Assembly: GCA_036558305.1 (NCBI GenBank)
Contig: DATBFX010000088.1
Span: forward strand, 1 to 20,027
Source of the DNA: DATBFX01 sp036558305
Lineage (GTDB): Bacteria > Chloroflexota > Chloroflexia > Thermomicrobiales > UBA6265
DNA length: 20,027 bases
Reading direction: 5' to 3'
The position numbers were made by a program, and so were the translations under genes. The stretch's first letter is position 1. The number at the start of each line of letters is the position of its first letter. The notes beneath the pieces were generated by a model, which was given only the letters and a program-made list of their open reading frames with translations, was not told the DNA's origin and ran no database searches. This document shows positions 5,980 through 14,288 of this stretch, in pieces.

Positions 5980-8900
5980 TTACCTGGGGCCGGTGAGGTC
6001 GTTTTCGCGCGCCCAGACGGCGATTTGGGCGCGCGACGAAAAACCGAGTTTGGCGAGGATGCTGCCGACCTGAGAGGCAACGGTCCGCTCGGCGGTGAAG
6101 AGGCTGGCGGCGATCTCGCGGTTCGATTTGCCGAGGGCGATCTGCGCCGCCACCTCGCGCTCGCGGCGGGTCAGCCCGCCGAATCGCTGGGCGTCGCGTT
6201 GGCGAACGGAGGCAGGGCGCGGCTTCGTCTGGGCCGGCAGCGAGGCGATCGCTGCCTGGGCGAATCGCTCACGCCCGGCGGCGTCCTCGATCGAGCCGGC
6301 CAGGGCGAGGATGACGTCGTGCGCGGCGGCGCATTCCTGCCAGGCCGCCGCCGGCCGACGGAGCGCGAGGCGAAGGCGCGCCAGCGCGCGATGGACCTGC
6401 CAGAGGAGCGGCGCGGCGCCGCGTTGGCCGGCGCCGATTTTGGCGTCTTCCAACGCCTGCTCGGCTTCGTCCAGTCGGCGCAGCGCCAGCAGCGCCTCGC
6501 CCTTCAAGCGCAGGAGCGTTGGGATCGGCTGCGATCTCGTCTGGCCGGGAGCCGAGGCGATCAGGTCGTCCGCGATCCGCAGGGCCTCCTCCGGTCGACC
6601 CCGCGCCAGCGCGAGTTCGCCCCACGCCCAGACCGTCCTCCGTTCGCCGGCGTTGCGGGGCACACCGGCCGGCGGCATCACGCCGGCGAGGATCGATTCC
6701 GCGCGGGACGGTGAGCCGGCCAGCAGGTGGGCGAGCGCGAGGTAGCTCGCTCCCGTCCCGATCCACCAGGCCGCGCCGAGGGCTCGGCCGAGGGAGAGGG
6801 CGGTGTCGAGATGCGGGAACGCCTGGTCCGGCGCGAGCATCGCGACGTACGTCACGCCGAGCATCGTATGAGCGCCACATTGCCACTGCTGATGGTCGAT
6901 CTCGGTCGCGATGCGCAGCCCTTCGTTCGCGTGGGCGAGGGCAGCGCCGAATTCGCCGAACCCGGCAAGGGTTTGACCAAGCACGTACTCGGCAAATGCC
7001 AACGCGGACGGCAACTCGCTCTGCCGCGCCAGCGAACACGCCTCTTCGAGCGAGCCGACGCATTCGTCGCGCGGGATGAGCGGGCTGAACAGCGTTTCGG
7101 TGGCGCTCGGGTTACAGAACGCCGTGCGCGCCGTGAGGCTGGAGACGAGCGTCGCGGTGTCGTCGAAGGCGCGGACCAGCGCGATCGCCCGATCGTAGTG
7201 CGCGGCCGAGGCAACCGTGTCGCCGATGGCGAGCCCCCAGGTCATGCCGAGCAGGTCGAGCGTCTCGGCCTCACCGTGGTCGTCCCCGTTCGCGGCGAAG
7301 AGGGACAGCGCCTCGCGGTGGGCGCTCAGCGCTTCCTTCGCGCGGCCGACGTTGGTCAACCAGTTGCCCAGCCGGTTGAGACTCCGCGCGTGCAGGAGCG
7401 GATCGGCGAGGTCCGATGCCAGATCGTTCGCGCACCGGTAGAAGTCGCCGGTCCGCGCGTAGTCGCGTTCCGCCCAGAGAAAACCGAGGTCGATCAGGGC
7501 CTGCCATTCGGCACGGCGATCGCCGGCGCCGCGCGCCGAGGCGAGCGACGTCTCGAGATCGGATCGCGCGCGTTCGAAGTCGCCGAGGATCTCGTATGCC
7601 TTCCCGCGCAGGCGATGGAGGTCCGCGGGGATCGGGTCTTCGCGGTTGCCACGACCGTAAAGGCCCGACGAATGCGCGCGGGAGAGTTCCTCGGCGGCGG
7701 CGATGGCCCGGCCGAAGTGCTCTACCGCGGCACGGGCGGCCAGCAGGCGGAGCGCGGCCTCGCCGGCGCGGCGACCGTAGTCGAGCGCCTTCTGCCACTC
7801 GCCCGCGGCGAACGTGTGGTAGCCGAGATCGGCAAGGTCCGCGGCGAGCGCGCCGGCATAGAGCCGCTCGATCGTCGCCGCGATCGTGTGGTGATACGCC
7901 CGTCGTTCGAGCACCAGCAGGCGCGAGTAGATCGCCTGCCGCGTCAGCGCGTGTCGAAAGGCGAAGCGGTCGGCCGACTCCTCCACGACGAGCTGGGCGG
8001 CGAGGAGCTCCTTGAGGTGGGCGAGCAGTTGGTCTTCGTCGCAGCCCTGCACGGCCAGCAGCAACGGCAAATCGAAACGCCGGCCGGCGACCGCGGCGAG
8101 GGTGACGGTCTGGCGCGCACCAGGGCTCAGCCCGTCGAATCTGCGCCGGACCGCCTCCTCGACGGAACGCGGGATGCGCAACCGCTCGACCATCTCCCGC
8201 TCCGGCTCGGCGTCGCGGAACGGGGTGTTCCCGCCGGCGAGGAGCGAGCGGACGATCTCTTCGACGAAGAACGGGTTGCCGTCGGTCAGGCGGTAGACGG
8301 CGTCGAGGAGGACCGGCGGAACGGGTCGGTCGCCGCCCGCGATCGCGCGGACCATGACGCCGACGTCGGTGCGGCCGAGACGGGTCAACCTGACCTCGGA
8401 GGCGATCCGGCCGCGGTCGAGTGCGGTGAGGAGGACCGCGAGCCGCGGGCCGACCTCGTCGGTGCGGAAGGTGAGCAGGAGGACGATGCGCTGCCCACCA
8501 ATCCGGCGGGCCAGGTACTCGACGAAGTCGAGACTGGCATCGTCGCTCCAATGGACGTCCTCGATCGCGATGAGGAGGGGACCAACCGCCGCGTGACGGG
8601 CGAGAAGCTGCGAGAGGGCAAGAAAGAGGCGGCGCTTTTCGTGCTCGGGATCGACCGGCACGGAGCGCCGGGCAGCCGGCAGCCAACCCGCCAGGTCGGG
8701 TAGGAGCGGAACCAGATCGTAGGCGGCGACGCCGAGCGCGTCGACGATCGCGTACGGCGATTGGGTCATCGGCACGGTGCGCAGGAGATCCTGGAGCGGT
8801 GCGTAGGGGAGCGTCCGATCCGGTTCGAAACAGTGCCCTTCGAGCACGGCAGCGCCGGCCCGACGGACGCGCGCGATGACCTCGGCGACGAGACGCGTTT

Positions 8901-9069
8901 TCCCGATTCCGGCTTCTCCGGAGAGGAGGACGACCCGCCCATGCCCGACGTTTGCCTCCTCGACGCAGCGAAGCAGCCCTTCGAGGTGCGGGTCACGACC
9001 GATGAGGACGGGGCAGACGATCGGTTGGTCGAGGGCGGTGGCGGGGAGTCCGGGCGGTTCCATGGTCAC
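5980..9069 (-). CDS. LAL-type regulator: AAA/STAND ATPase with TPR-like region and C-terminal LuxR HTH
   Basis: A 1029-aa regulator of the large ATP-binding LuxR class. The Walker A motif GEAGIGKT is at about residues 51-58 and a Walker B-like LLIAIEDVHW at about 165-174. The long middle (about 430-900) is helical and repetitive, with Ala/Leu-rich units such as ALSAHREALSLFAANGDDHG, consistent with TPR-like repeats. The last ~67 residues form a LuxR/GerE helix-turn-helix (LTRREREVAAQIALGKSNRE, then IAASLFTAERTVASQVGSIL). I prefer GTG 9069, where AGGAGG stands 6 bases upstream; ATG 9063 is also possible, and the frame runs open to 9168 without a better site. Family members are often activated by a small ligand bound to the C-terminal repeats and may form large ATP-dependent assemblies. 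No obvious target gene adjoins it. Confidence 0.93.
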   Translation of the reverse strand: MTMEPPGLPATALDQPIVCPVLIGRDPHLEGLLRCVEEANVGHGRVVLLSGEAGIGKTRLVAEVIARVRRAGAAVLEGHCFEPDRTLPYAPLQDLLRTVPMTQSPYAIVDALGVAAYDLVPLLPDLAGWLPAARRSVPVDPEHEKRRLFLALSQLLARHAAVGPLLIAIEDVHWSDDASLDFVEYLARRIGGQRIVLLLTFRTDEVGPRLAVLLTALDRGRIASEVRLTRLGRTDVGVMVRAIAGGDRPVPPVLLDAVYRLTDGNPFFVEEIVRSLLAGGNTPFRDAEPEREMVERLRIPRSVEEAVRRRFDGLSPGARQTVTLAAVAGRRFDLPLLLAVQGCDEDQLLAHLKELLAAQLVVEESADRFAFRHALTRQAIYSRLLVLERRAYHHTIAATIERLYAGALAADLADLGYHTFAAGEWQKALDYGRRAGEAALRLLAARAAVEHFGRAIAAAEELSRAHSSGLYGRGNREDPIPADLHRLRGKAYEILGDFERARSDLETSLASARGAGDRRAEWQALIDLGFLWAERDYARTGDFYRCANDLASDLADPLLHARSLNRLGNWLTNVGRAKEALSAHREALSLFAANGDDHGEAETLDLLGMTWGLAIGDTVASAAHYDRAIALVRAFDDTATLVSSLTARTAFCNPSATETLFSPLIPRDECVGSLEEACSLARQSELPSALAFAEYVLGQTLAGFGEFGAALAHANEGLRIATEIDHQQWQCGAHTMLGVTYVAMLAPDQAFPHLDTALSLGRALGAAWWIGTGASYLALAHLLAGSPSRAESILAGVMPPAGVPRNAGERRTVWAWGELALARGRPEEALRIADDLIASAPGQTRSQPIPTLLRLKGEALLALRRLDEAEQALEDAKIGAGQRGAAPLLWQVHRALARLRLALRRPAAAWQECAAAHDVILALAGSIEDAAGRERFAQAAIASLPAQTKPRPASVRQRDAQRFGGLTRREREVAAQIALGKSNREIAASLFTAERTVASQVGSILAKLGFSSRAQIAVWARENDLTGPR

Positions 9070-9131
9070 GATGGCCCTCCTCCCGCCGACGGCTCCGGGG
9101 AATGGGTACGGTGAACCCGCCTGCTGGCGAC

Positions 9132-9159
9132 AGTCTAGCGAGAAGCCACCCGGTCGCAA
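9132..9159 (-). promoter_or_regulatory. possible promoter of the LAL regulator
   Basis: Minus-strand TTGCGA (9159-9154) and TAGACT (9137-9132) are 16 bases apart, each matching 4 of 6 consensus positions. This would start transcription about 55 bases before the GTG at 9069. Confidence 0.35.
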
Positions 9160-9249
9160 GTGTGGCATCCCGACGCGGCGAGATCGGGAACTTCAACGAG
9201 CGTGGATGCCGCGAGTCGGTGGACAGTCGTCGCACGGACCTTTGCCCTA

Positions 9250-9303
9250 TTCCCGCTACAATCGGTGCCGTCACGTCCCAGACACGCGGCACCGGCGCCG
9301 ACC
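9250..9303 (+). repeat. 54-bp direct repeat, copy A
   Basis: This matches 10282-10335 at a fixed offset of 1032 bases with 6 mismatches (about 89% identity). It starts TTCCCGCTACAATC and includes a -10-like TACAAT. The DUF4160/DUF2442-HTH pair lies between the two copies. Copy A can fold through GGTGCCG/CGGCACC, but copy B cannot, so a conserved RNA structure is unlikely. Confidence 0.85.
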
Positions 9304-9389
9304 AAGCGAAGGTCGGCTGGGCTCGAAAGGTCGTCTCCCCAGGTGAGGTACGAGGCGAGAACTCCTCGTAGATGATGGCGACAACCGCC

Positions 9390-9418
9390 TTGACGGACAT
9401 ACCCAAGAGAAGTAGTGT
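9390..9418 (+). promoter_or_regulatory. possible promoter placing transcription start at the DUF4160 start codon
   Basis: TTGACG (9390-9395) and TAGTGT (9413-9418) are separated by 17 bases. The expected first transcribed base, near 9425, touches the GTG at 9426, which would make a leaderless message. This agrees with the lack of a clear Shine-Dalgarno there. A small inverted repeat, CTCGT-GGT-ACGAG (9424-9436), overlaps the start codon. Confidence 0.4.
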
Positions 9419-9425
9419 CTGACTC

Positions 9426-9671
9426 GTGGTACGAGTGGTGCGCCGCGGGCGGTTCAGTATTTACGTGTTGCCCGAGGTTGGTGAACGGCACCATCTCCCG
9501 CATTGCCACGTCGTCTGGAGCCACGGGAAGACGACGGTTCTTGAACTCCCGAGCTTCCGCGTCTTGACGGGCCACCCGCTGCCGGCAGCCGCCTGGGACG
9601 TCGTCCGTGAGAGCAAGTCAGATATCATCGCGGCTTGGAACCAGCTGAACCCCGAGAGGCCGATCCTATGA
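9426..9671 (+). CDS. DUF4160 domain protein (toxin-antitoxin-like partner)
   Basis: An 81-aa protein matching the DUF4160 pattern: a short N-terminal strand (MVRVVRRGRFSIYVLPEVGE), then HHLPHCHVVW with clustered His, and a C-terminal helix ending DIIAAWNQLNPERP. The GTG at 9426 gives the usual family N-terminus. The gene ends in an ATGA overlap (9668-9671) with the next gene, so the two are translationally coupled. DUF4160 and DUF2442 proteins are frequent neighbours in small two-gene modules that resemble toxin-antitoxin systems. Which member, if either, is toxic is not something I can tell from sequence. Confidence 0.85.
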   Translation: MVRVVRRGRFSIYVLPEVGERHHLPHCHVVWSHGKTTVLELPSFRVLTGHPLPAAAWDVVRESKSDIIAAWNQLNPERPIL

Positions 9672-10183
9672 CTGCGCCGACTTCGACACTTCAACGCTGG
9701 GACACCGCCGAGTACGGAAACATCGACTCGGTGGAGTATCGCGACGATGCGCTACAGGTTATCTTCGAAGATGGATCGAGGGCCCGAATTCCGGTCGAAG
9801 ACCTCTCGACCGAGCGCCTGCGATCGGCCGACTGGACGGCGGTCTCTCCGGGGCCATTCTGGATCACTGTGCCCACCGCGACCGGGCCGATCGAAATCTC
9901 CTGGGTGACCTTGCGGTTGATGACCGATCCCGAGTTCGAAGCATATTGGGAACGCCGTGCACACGAACGCGCCCGCCGGATCGGCAGCCGCGTCAGGGAG
10001 ATGCGTGAGGCGCGCCAGCTAGACGTTACCGATTTGGTCGGCCCGACTGGGCTCTCGATTTCATCGATTAAGCAGATTGAAGCCGGGGAAGGCCCTGTCG
10101 GTCTGCAGACCCTTGAGCGCCTCTGCATCGTCCTCGGCGGGACGCTTGACGACCTATCCGAGTTGCCCGAGGCGCCGTCATAG
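9668..10183 (+). CDS. DUF2442-like domain fused to a C-terminal XRE-type HTH
   Basis: A 171-aa protein. Residues about 18-95 resemble DUF2442 (VEYRDDALQVIFEDGSRARI, then PIEISWVTLRLMTDPEFEAYW). Residues about 100-165 form a Cro/C1-type helix-turn-helix (IGSRVREMREARQLDVTDLV, GLSISSIKQIEAG, TLERLCIVLGGTLDDL). ATG 9668 overlaps the stop of the DUF4160 gene (ATGA). An in-frame start at 9635 lies within that gene and is less likely. The HTH makes it the likely DNA-binding, autoregulating member of the pair, analogous to an antitoxin. The inverted repeat at 9424-9436 is a candidate operator (inference). Confidence 0.85.
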   Translation: MTAPTSTLQRWDTAEYGNIDSVEYRDDALQVIFEDGSRARIPVEDLSTERLRSADWTAVSPGPFWITVPTATGPIEISWVTLRLMTDPEFEAYWERRAHERARRIGSRVREMREARQLDVTDLVGPTGLSISSIKQIEAGEGPVGLQTLERLCIVLGGTLDDLSELPEAPS

Positions 10184-10264
10184 CGACTGCGGTTGAGCGC
10201 CGCGACACGCAGAGCTGTCTTCATCCAAGTCGCTTCATCGCTCCCAAGAAAGTCGGATCTGCCA

Positions 10265-10279
10265 GGAGCAATTGGCTCC
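10265..10279. promoter_or_regulatory. inverted repeat upstream of hyuA
   Basis: GGAGC-AATTG-GCTCC is a 5-bp inverted repeat just before the TACAAT element at 10289-10294 in repeat copy B. Its position fits an operator or part of the hyuA promoter region. No good -35 was found at the right distance. Confidence 0.25.
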
Positions 10280-10281
10280 CC

Positions 10282-10335
10282 TTCCCGCTACAATCCGCCC
10301 CGTCACGTTCCAGGCACGCGGCACCGCCGCCGACC
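10282..10335 (+). repeat. 54-bp direct repeat, copy B
   Basis: This is the second copy of the repeat at 9250-9303 (6 mismatches in 54). It ends about 55 bases before the hyuA start. If TACAAT (10289-10294) is a real -10, hyuA has a leader of about 90 bases that begins inside the repeat. Confidence 0.85.
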
Positions 10336-10390
10336 GATCGCGGGTTGGATCGGCCGTGCCCGCACCACACCGCGCGGAGGCGAGCAGCAG

Positions 10391-12439
10391 ATGAAGTTGG
10401 CGACCGACATCGGCGGCACGTTCACCGACCTCGTCTATCTGGACGAGGAGACGGGGGAACTGGGGCTGGCCAAGGCGTCCTCGACCCCACCGGGGTTCGC
10501 CAAGGGGACCATGGACGCGATCGCGAAGTCGGGACTCGATCCGCGAGCGGTCGAGCACGTCGTCCACGGAACGACGGTCGTCATCAACGCGCTGACGGAG
10601 CGAACGGGGGCGAAGACGGCGCTGGTGACGACCGCGGGGTGCCGCGACGTGCTGGAGATCGGTCGCGCCAACCGGCCGGACATCTACAACCTGAAATTCC
10701 GCAAGCAACCGCCCTTCGTCCCGCGCGAATTGCGGTTTGAGGTGACGGAGCGGACGAACTACAAGGGCGAGGTCGTGACGCCGCTCGACGAGGCGTCCGT
10801 CGCGGCGGTGGCGGCGCGGATCGCGGCGGCGCAGGTCGATGCGGTCGCGGTCGCCTTCCTCCATTCGTACGCGAACAGCGGGCACGAGGAGCGGTGCGCC
10901 GAGATCCTGCGGGAGCGGTTACCCGGTTGCCGGGTGACGACCTCCTCCGAGATCACCAAGGAGTGGCGCGAGTACGAGCGGACGAGCACCGCCGTCCTCA
11001 ACGCCTACGTGCAGCCGACGGCGAGTTCCTATCTCCGCGCGCTCGACGGCGAACTCCGCACCTACGGCATCCGGTCGCAACTCGACGTGATGAAGTCGAA
11101 CGGGGGAACGGCGACGTTCGCCATCTCGGAGCGGTTGCCGATCCACATGGTCGAATCGGGCCCGGTCGGCGGGGTGATCGGGGCGCAGGCGATCGGCAAC
11201 GCGATCGGCACGTCCAACCTGATCACGCTCGACATCGGCGGGACGACGGCAAAGTGCTCGCTGATCGACCAGGGCGAGGTCAAGGTCACGACCGATTACC
11301 GGATCGAGCGCGACCAGCACAACGCGGGCTACCCGATCAAGGTGCCGGTGGTCGACATCGTCGAGATCGGTGCCGGCGGCGGCAGCATCGCCTGGATCGA
11401 CGCCGGCGGCGCGCTCAAGGTCGGACCGAAGAGCGCGGGCGCGGTGCCCGGTCCCGCTTGCTACGGCCAGGGCGGGACGGAACCGACGGTGACCGACGCC
11501 AACCTGATCGCCGGCCGGATCAACCCCGATTACTTCCTCGGTGGCGAGATCGCGGTGAGTGTCGAACTCGCCAGGCAGGCGATGCAGGAGATCGCCGACG
11601 CGCTCGGTGTTTCGGTCGAAGACGCCGCGTTGGGTGTGATCCGAATCGCCAACGCCAACATGATCAACGCCCTCAAACTCGTCTCGGTCCGCCGCGGCTA
11701 CGACCCGCGGGACTTTACCCTGATCGCCTTCGGCGGCGGCGGAGCGATGCACGCGGCGGCGCTGGCGAAGGAACTCCACGTCGGGCGGGTGCTGATTCCC
11801 CAGGCGCCGGGTCACTTCTCGGCCTGGGGCATGCTGATGACCGATCCGACCCAGGACTTCATCCGCACCACCCTCGTCGCCAGCACCGGCGACAACCACT
11901 CGCGAATCGAGGAGATCTTCGGCGGGATGGAGGACGAAGCGCGCCGCTTCTTCGCCGCCGGTTACGGCGAGGGGAACACGCGGCTCGATCGCTTCCTCGA
12001 CATGCGCTACCACGGGCAGGAGCACACGGTACGCGTGCCGGTCGCGTCCGTTGTGGCAGGCACGGTCGACGTGGCCGAGACGAACGAGCGGTTCCACGGG
12101 TTGCACGAGCGCGCCTACACCTACCGCCTCGACTCGGCGATCGAGATCGTCAACTTCCACGTCGTCGGCTCCGTGCCGACGCGCAAACCGGAACTGACGT
12201 CGTTCGCGACCGACCGAGGCGACGGCACGATGAAGCCGCGCCGCACCGTCGACTACGATGAGTGGGGCCACCTCGACAGCGCGATCTACGAGCGCACCAA
12301 CCTGCAACCCGGTGTCCCGATCCACGGTCCCGCCGTGATCGAGGAACCGGCGGCGACGACCGTCGTCTACCCCGGCATGACCGCGTGGGTCGACGAGATC
12401 GGCAACATCCTGATCGAGACGAAAGCTTCGAGCTCCTAA
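10391..12439 (+). CDS. hyuA: HyuA-type N-methylhydantoinase / 5-oxoprolinase, subunit A
   Basis: A 682-aa ATP-dependent amidohydrolase subunit with the usual family length. The N-terminal Hydant_A_N domain opens with the phosphate-binding ATDIGGTFTDLVYLD (about 4-18) and includes VVHGTTVVINALTER (near 56-70). The main hydantoinase A domain has MKSNGGTATF, SGPVGGVIGAQAI, a second ASKHA-like phosphate motif LDIGGTTAKCSLI (about 279-291), GAGGGSIAW (about 328-336), VPGPACYGQGG (about 351-361) and AFGGGGAMHA (about 446-455). The enzyme couples ATP hydrolysis to opening of a cyclic amide (hydantoin or 5-oxoproline); the exact substrate is not readable. ATG 10391 begins at the conserved N-terminus; a GGAGG lies about 10 bases upstream. 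It forms an operon with hyuB. The last codons (ETKASSS) fall in sequence related to the adjacent heptamer repeat. Confidence 0.95.
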   Translation: MKLATDIGGTFTDLVYLDEETGELGLAKASSTPPGFAKGTMDAIAKSGLDPRAVEHVVHGTTVVINALTERTGAKTALVTTAGCRDVLEIGRANRPDIYNLKFRKQPPFVPRELRFEVTERTNYKGEVVTPLDEASVAAVAARIAAAQVDAVAVAFLHSYANSGHEERCAEILRERLPGCRVTTSSEITKEWREYERTSTAVLNAYVQPTASSYLRALDGELRTYGIRSQLDVMKSNGGTATFAISERLPIHMVESGPVGGVIGAQAIGNAIGTSNLITLDIGGTTAKCSLIDQGEVKVTTDYRIERDQHNAGYPIKVPVVDIVEIGAGGGSIAWIDAGGALKVGPKSAGAVPGPACYGQGGTEPTVTDANLIAGRINPDYFLGGEIAVSVELARQAMQEIADALGVSVEDAALGVIRIANANMINALKLVSVRRGYDPRDFTLIAFGGGGAMHAAALAKELHVGRVLIPQAPGHFSAWGMLMTDPTQDFIRTTLVASTGDNHSRIEEIFGGMEDEARRFFAAGYGEGNTRLDRFLDMRYHGQEHTVRVPVASVVAGTVDVAETNERFHGLHERAYTYRLDSAIEIVNFHVVGSVPTRKPELTSFATDRGDGTMKPRRTVDYDEWGHLDSAIYERTNLQPGVPIHGPAVIEEPAATTVVYPGMTAWVDEIGNILIETKASSS

Positions 12440-12449
12440 CTACGGGTGA

Positions 12450-12542
12450 CGAGCTTCGAGCTTCGAGCTTCGAGCTCGGAACGGTCCGCGACACGTGGAG
12501 TACGCAGCCATGCGAAGCTCGAAGCTCGAAGCTCGAAGCTCG
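12450..12542. repeat. long inverted repeat built from a 7-bp unit (CGAGCTT) between hyuA and hyuB
   Basis: The left arm (12450-12476) is 27 bases of CGAGCTT repeated 3.9 times. The right arm (12516-12542) is its exact reverse complement. The loop is 39 bases (12477-12515). A partial unit, AGCTTCGAGCTC, lies in the last codons of hyuA (about 12424-12435). A transcript would form a very stable 27-bp hairpin ending 9 bases before the hyuB Shine-Dalgarno. It may tune hyuA:hyuB expression or belong to a dispersed intergenic repeat family. Confidence 0.95.
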
Positions 12543-12561
12543 CTACTCACCGGAGGGAACC

Positions 12562-14274
12562 ATGACCGCCACTCAGTCCTCGTCCGTCGATCCGTTCACG
12601 ATCGAGATTATTAAGGAAGGGCTCAACGCGATCGGGGACGAGATGTTTGTGTCGCTGCAGCGGACGAGTAAGAGCCCGATCATCTACGAGGTACTCGACT
12701 ACTGTTGTGGGATCACCGACGAACACGGCCAGTTGCTGGCGCAGGGGAACGGCGTCGGCGGGTTCCTGGGGACGATGGCGTTCGCGGTCCAATCGACGCT
12801 GGAAAAATTCTGGCCGGGCGGGTTGGAAGACGGCGACATCATCGTCACCAACGACCCGTATGGGGGCGGTGGGACGCATCTCTCCGACGTCTCGCTGGTG
12901 ATGCCGATCTTCGTGGACGGTGAACTCGTCGCCTTCTCGGCGAACAAAGCGCACTGGACCGAGGTGGGTGGCAAGGACCCCGGCTCCTGGACGACCGACT
13001 CGGTCGACATCTGGCAGGAGGGGTTGCAGTTCCCCTGTGTGAAGCTCTTCAGCCGGGGGCAGCCGCTTCCGAGCGTGTTCGACATCATCGAGGCGAACGT
13101 CCGCACGCCCGACATGACGCTCGGCGACGTCTGGGCGCAGGTCGCCTCGTGCCGGCTCGGGGCGCTGCGGTTCCAGGAACTCTGCCGCCGCCATGGGACG
13201 CCGACGGTGCGAGAGGCGATCGGCGTCCTCTTCGACTACGGCGAGGCGATGGTCCTGCGCGAGTTGGCGAAGCTGCCGAAGGGTGTCTACGAGGCCGAGG
13301 ATTGGATCGACGACGACGGGCTCTCGCAGGACCCGATCTACTGCAAGGTCAAAGTGACGGTTGGCGACGGCGAATTCATCGCGGACTTCACCGGGACTTC
13401 GCCCCAGGTGCCGGGTCCGGTCAATTGCTCCTGGACCGGGCTCAACTCGGCCGTCCGCATGGTGTTCAAGGCATTGACCGATCCCCACATCCCGGCGAAC
13501 GAGGGGTGCTTCCGGCCGATGAAGCTCGTCTGCCCGGACGGGACGGTTTTCACGGCGAAGCGTCCGGCGCCGGTCTCGACCTACTGGGATTCGATGATCT
13601 TCGCCGCCGACCTCGTCTGGAAGGCGATGGCGCCGGCGGTGCCGCACCGGCTCGCCGCCGGGCACTTCATGAGCGTCTGCGCCGACGTCACCTACACGAT
13701 CCACCCCGACACCGGGCAACCGGCGATCCTGGTCGAACCGAACGCGGGCGGTTGGGGCGCGGGGATCGATCAGGACGGGGAGGCGGGGCTCGTCTGCCTC
13801 GGCGACGGCGAGACCTACATCCTGCCGCTGGAGGTGACCGAGGCGATCTACGGCATCCAGGTCGACCGCTTCGCGTTCAATACCGCCGAGGGCGGCGAAG
13901 GCAAGTTCCGCGGCGGGCAGGGGCTGATCCGGGATTACCGTATCCTCAGCGACCAGGGCGGCTTCATCACGAGTACGTTCGGCCGCCACAAGTACACCCC
14001 GTGGGGCGTCGCCGGCGGCCGCAACGGCTCGCCGAACGCCGTCCAGATCCGCTTCGCGGACGGTCGGGAACCGGTCACCGTCGGCAAGACGGCCCGCTAT
14101 CCGCTCAAGAAGGGGGACGTGGCGCGGCTGATCACCGGTTCCGGCGGCGGTTGGGGCGACCCGAAAGAGCGGCCGCGGGAGTTGGTCTTGGCGGATTTGC
14201 GAGCTGAGTTGATTACGGAGGACGTGGCGCGGCGGGTGTATGGGTTGACAGATGGGGAATTGAAGCTGGGATAG
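12562..14274 (+). CDS. hyuB: HyuB-type N-methylhydantoinase / 5-oxoprolinase, subunit B
   Basis: A 570-aa partner subunit of HyuA, of usual family length. Family marks are visible in order: PFTIEIIKEGLNAIGDEMFV at the N-terminus, SPIIYEVLDYCCGITDEHGQ (about 38-57), the signature DIIVTNDPYGGGGTHLSDVS (about 92-111), HWTEVGGKDPGS (about 132-143), FNTAEGGEGKFRGGQGLIRD (about 440-459), and the terminal SGGGWGDPKERP. ATG 12562 has CGGAGGGAAC immediately upstream, although the frame is open to 12262. It is co-directional with hyuA, separated by a 122-base gap filled by the inverted repeat. Together the two are expected to form a cytoplasmic heteromeric ATP-dependent hydrolase. Confidence 0.95.
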   Translation: MTATQSSSVDPFTIEIIKEGLNAIGDEMFVSLQRTSKSPIIYEVLDYCCGITDEHGQLLAQGNGVGGFLGTMAFAVQSTLEKFWPGGLEDGDIIVTNDPYGGGGTHLSDVSLVMPIFVDGELVAFSANKAHWTEVGGKDPGSWTTDSVDIWQEGLQFPCVKLFSRGQPLPSVFDIIEANVRTPDMTLGDVWAQVASCRLGALRFQELCRRHGTPTVREAIGVLFDYGEAMVLRELAKLPKGVYEAEDWIDDDGLSQDPIYCKVKVTVGDGEFIADFTGTSPQVPGPVNCSWTGLNSAVRMVFKALTDPHIPANEGCFRPMKLVCPDGTVFTAKRPAPVSTYWDSMIFAADLVWKAMAPAVPHRLAAGHFMSVCADVTYTIHPDTGQPAILVEPNAGGWGAGIDQDGEAGLVCLGDGETYILPLEVTEAIYGIQVDRFAFNTAEGGEGKFRGGQGLIRDYRILSDQGGFITSTFGRHKYTPWGVAGGRNGSPNAVQIRFADGREPVTVGKTARYPLKKGDVARLITGSGGGWGDPKERPRELVLADLRAELITEDVARRVYGLTDGELKLG

Positions 14275-14288
14275 GAGGGCAACGTCGC

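Larger units (their letters stand above)
9070..9425. other. 356-base intergenic region
   Basis: It lies between the divergent LAL regulator and the DUF4160 gene. It holds a possible LAL promoter (9132-9159), repeat copy A (9250-9303) and a possible promoter for the DUF4160 gene (9390-9418). I see no credible gene here. Confidence 0.7.

Noticed and set aside
6727..8703. 658-codon open frame on the plus strand
   Set aside because: It is antisense to the LAL regulator, whose Walker and LuxR motifs are clear. The plus-strand translation is low-complexity Arg/Gly/Glu-rich with no recognisable domain.
10919..12325. 468-codon minus-strand frame opposite hyuA, and a 587-codon frame (12547-14310) opposite hyuB
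   Set aside because: Both are shadows of genes with strong family signatures, and neither has a credible start site.
12450..12542. Tandem short units considered as a CRISPR array
   Set aside because: The unit is 7 bp, repeated head to tail without unique spacers, and the second block is the reverse complement of the first. It is an inverted repeat, not an array.
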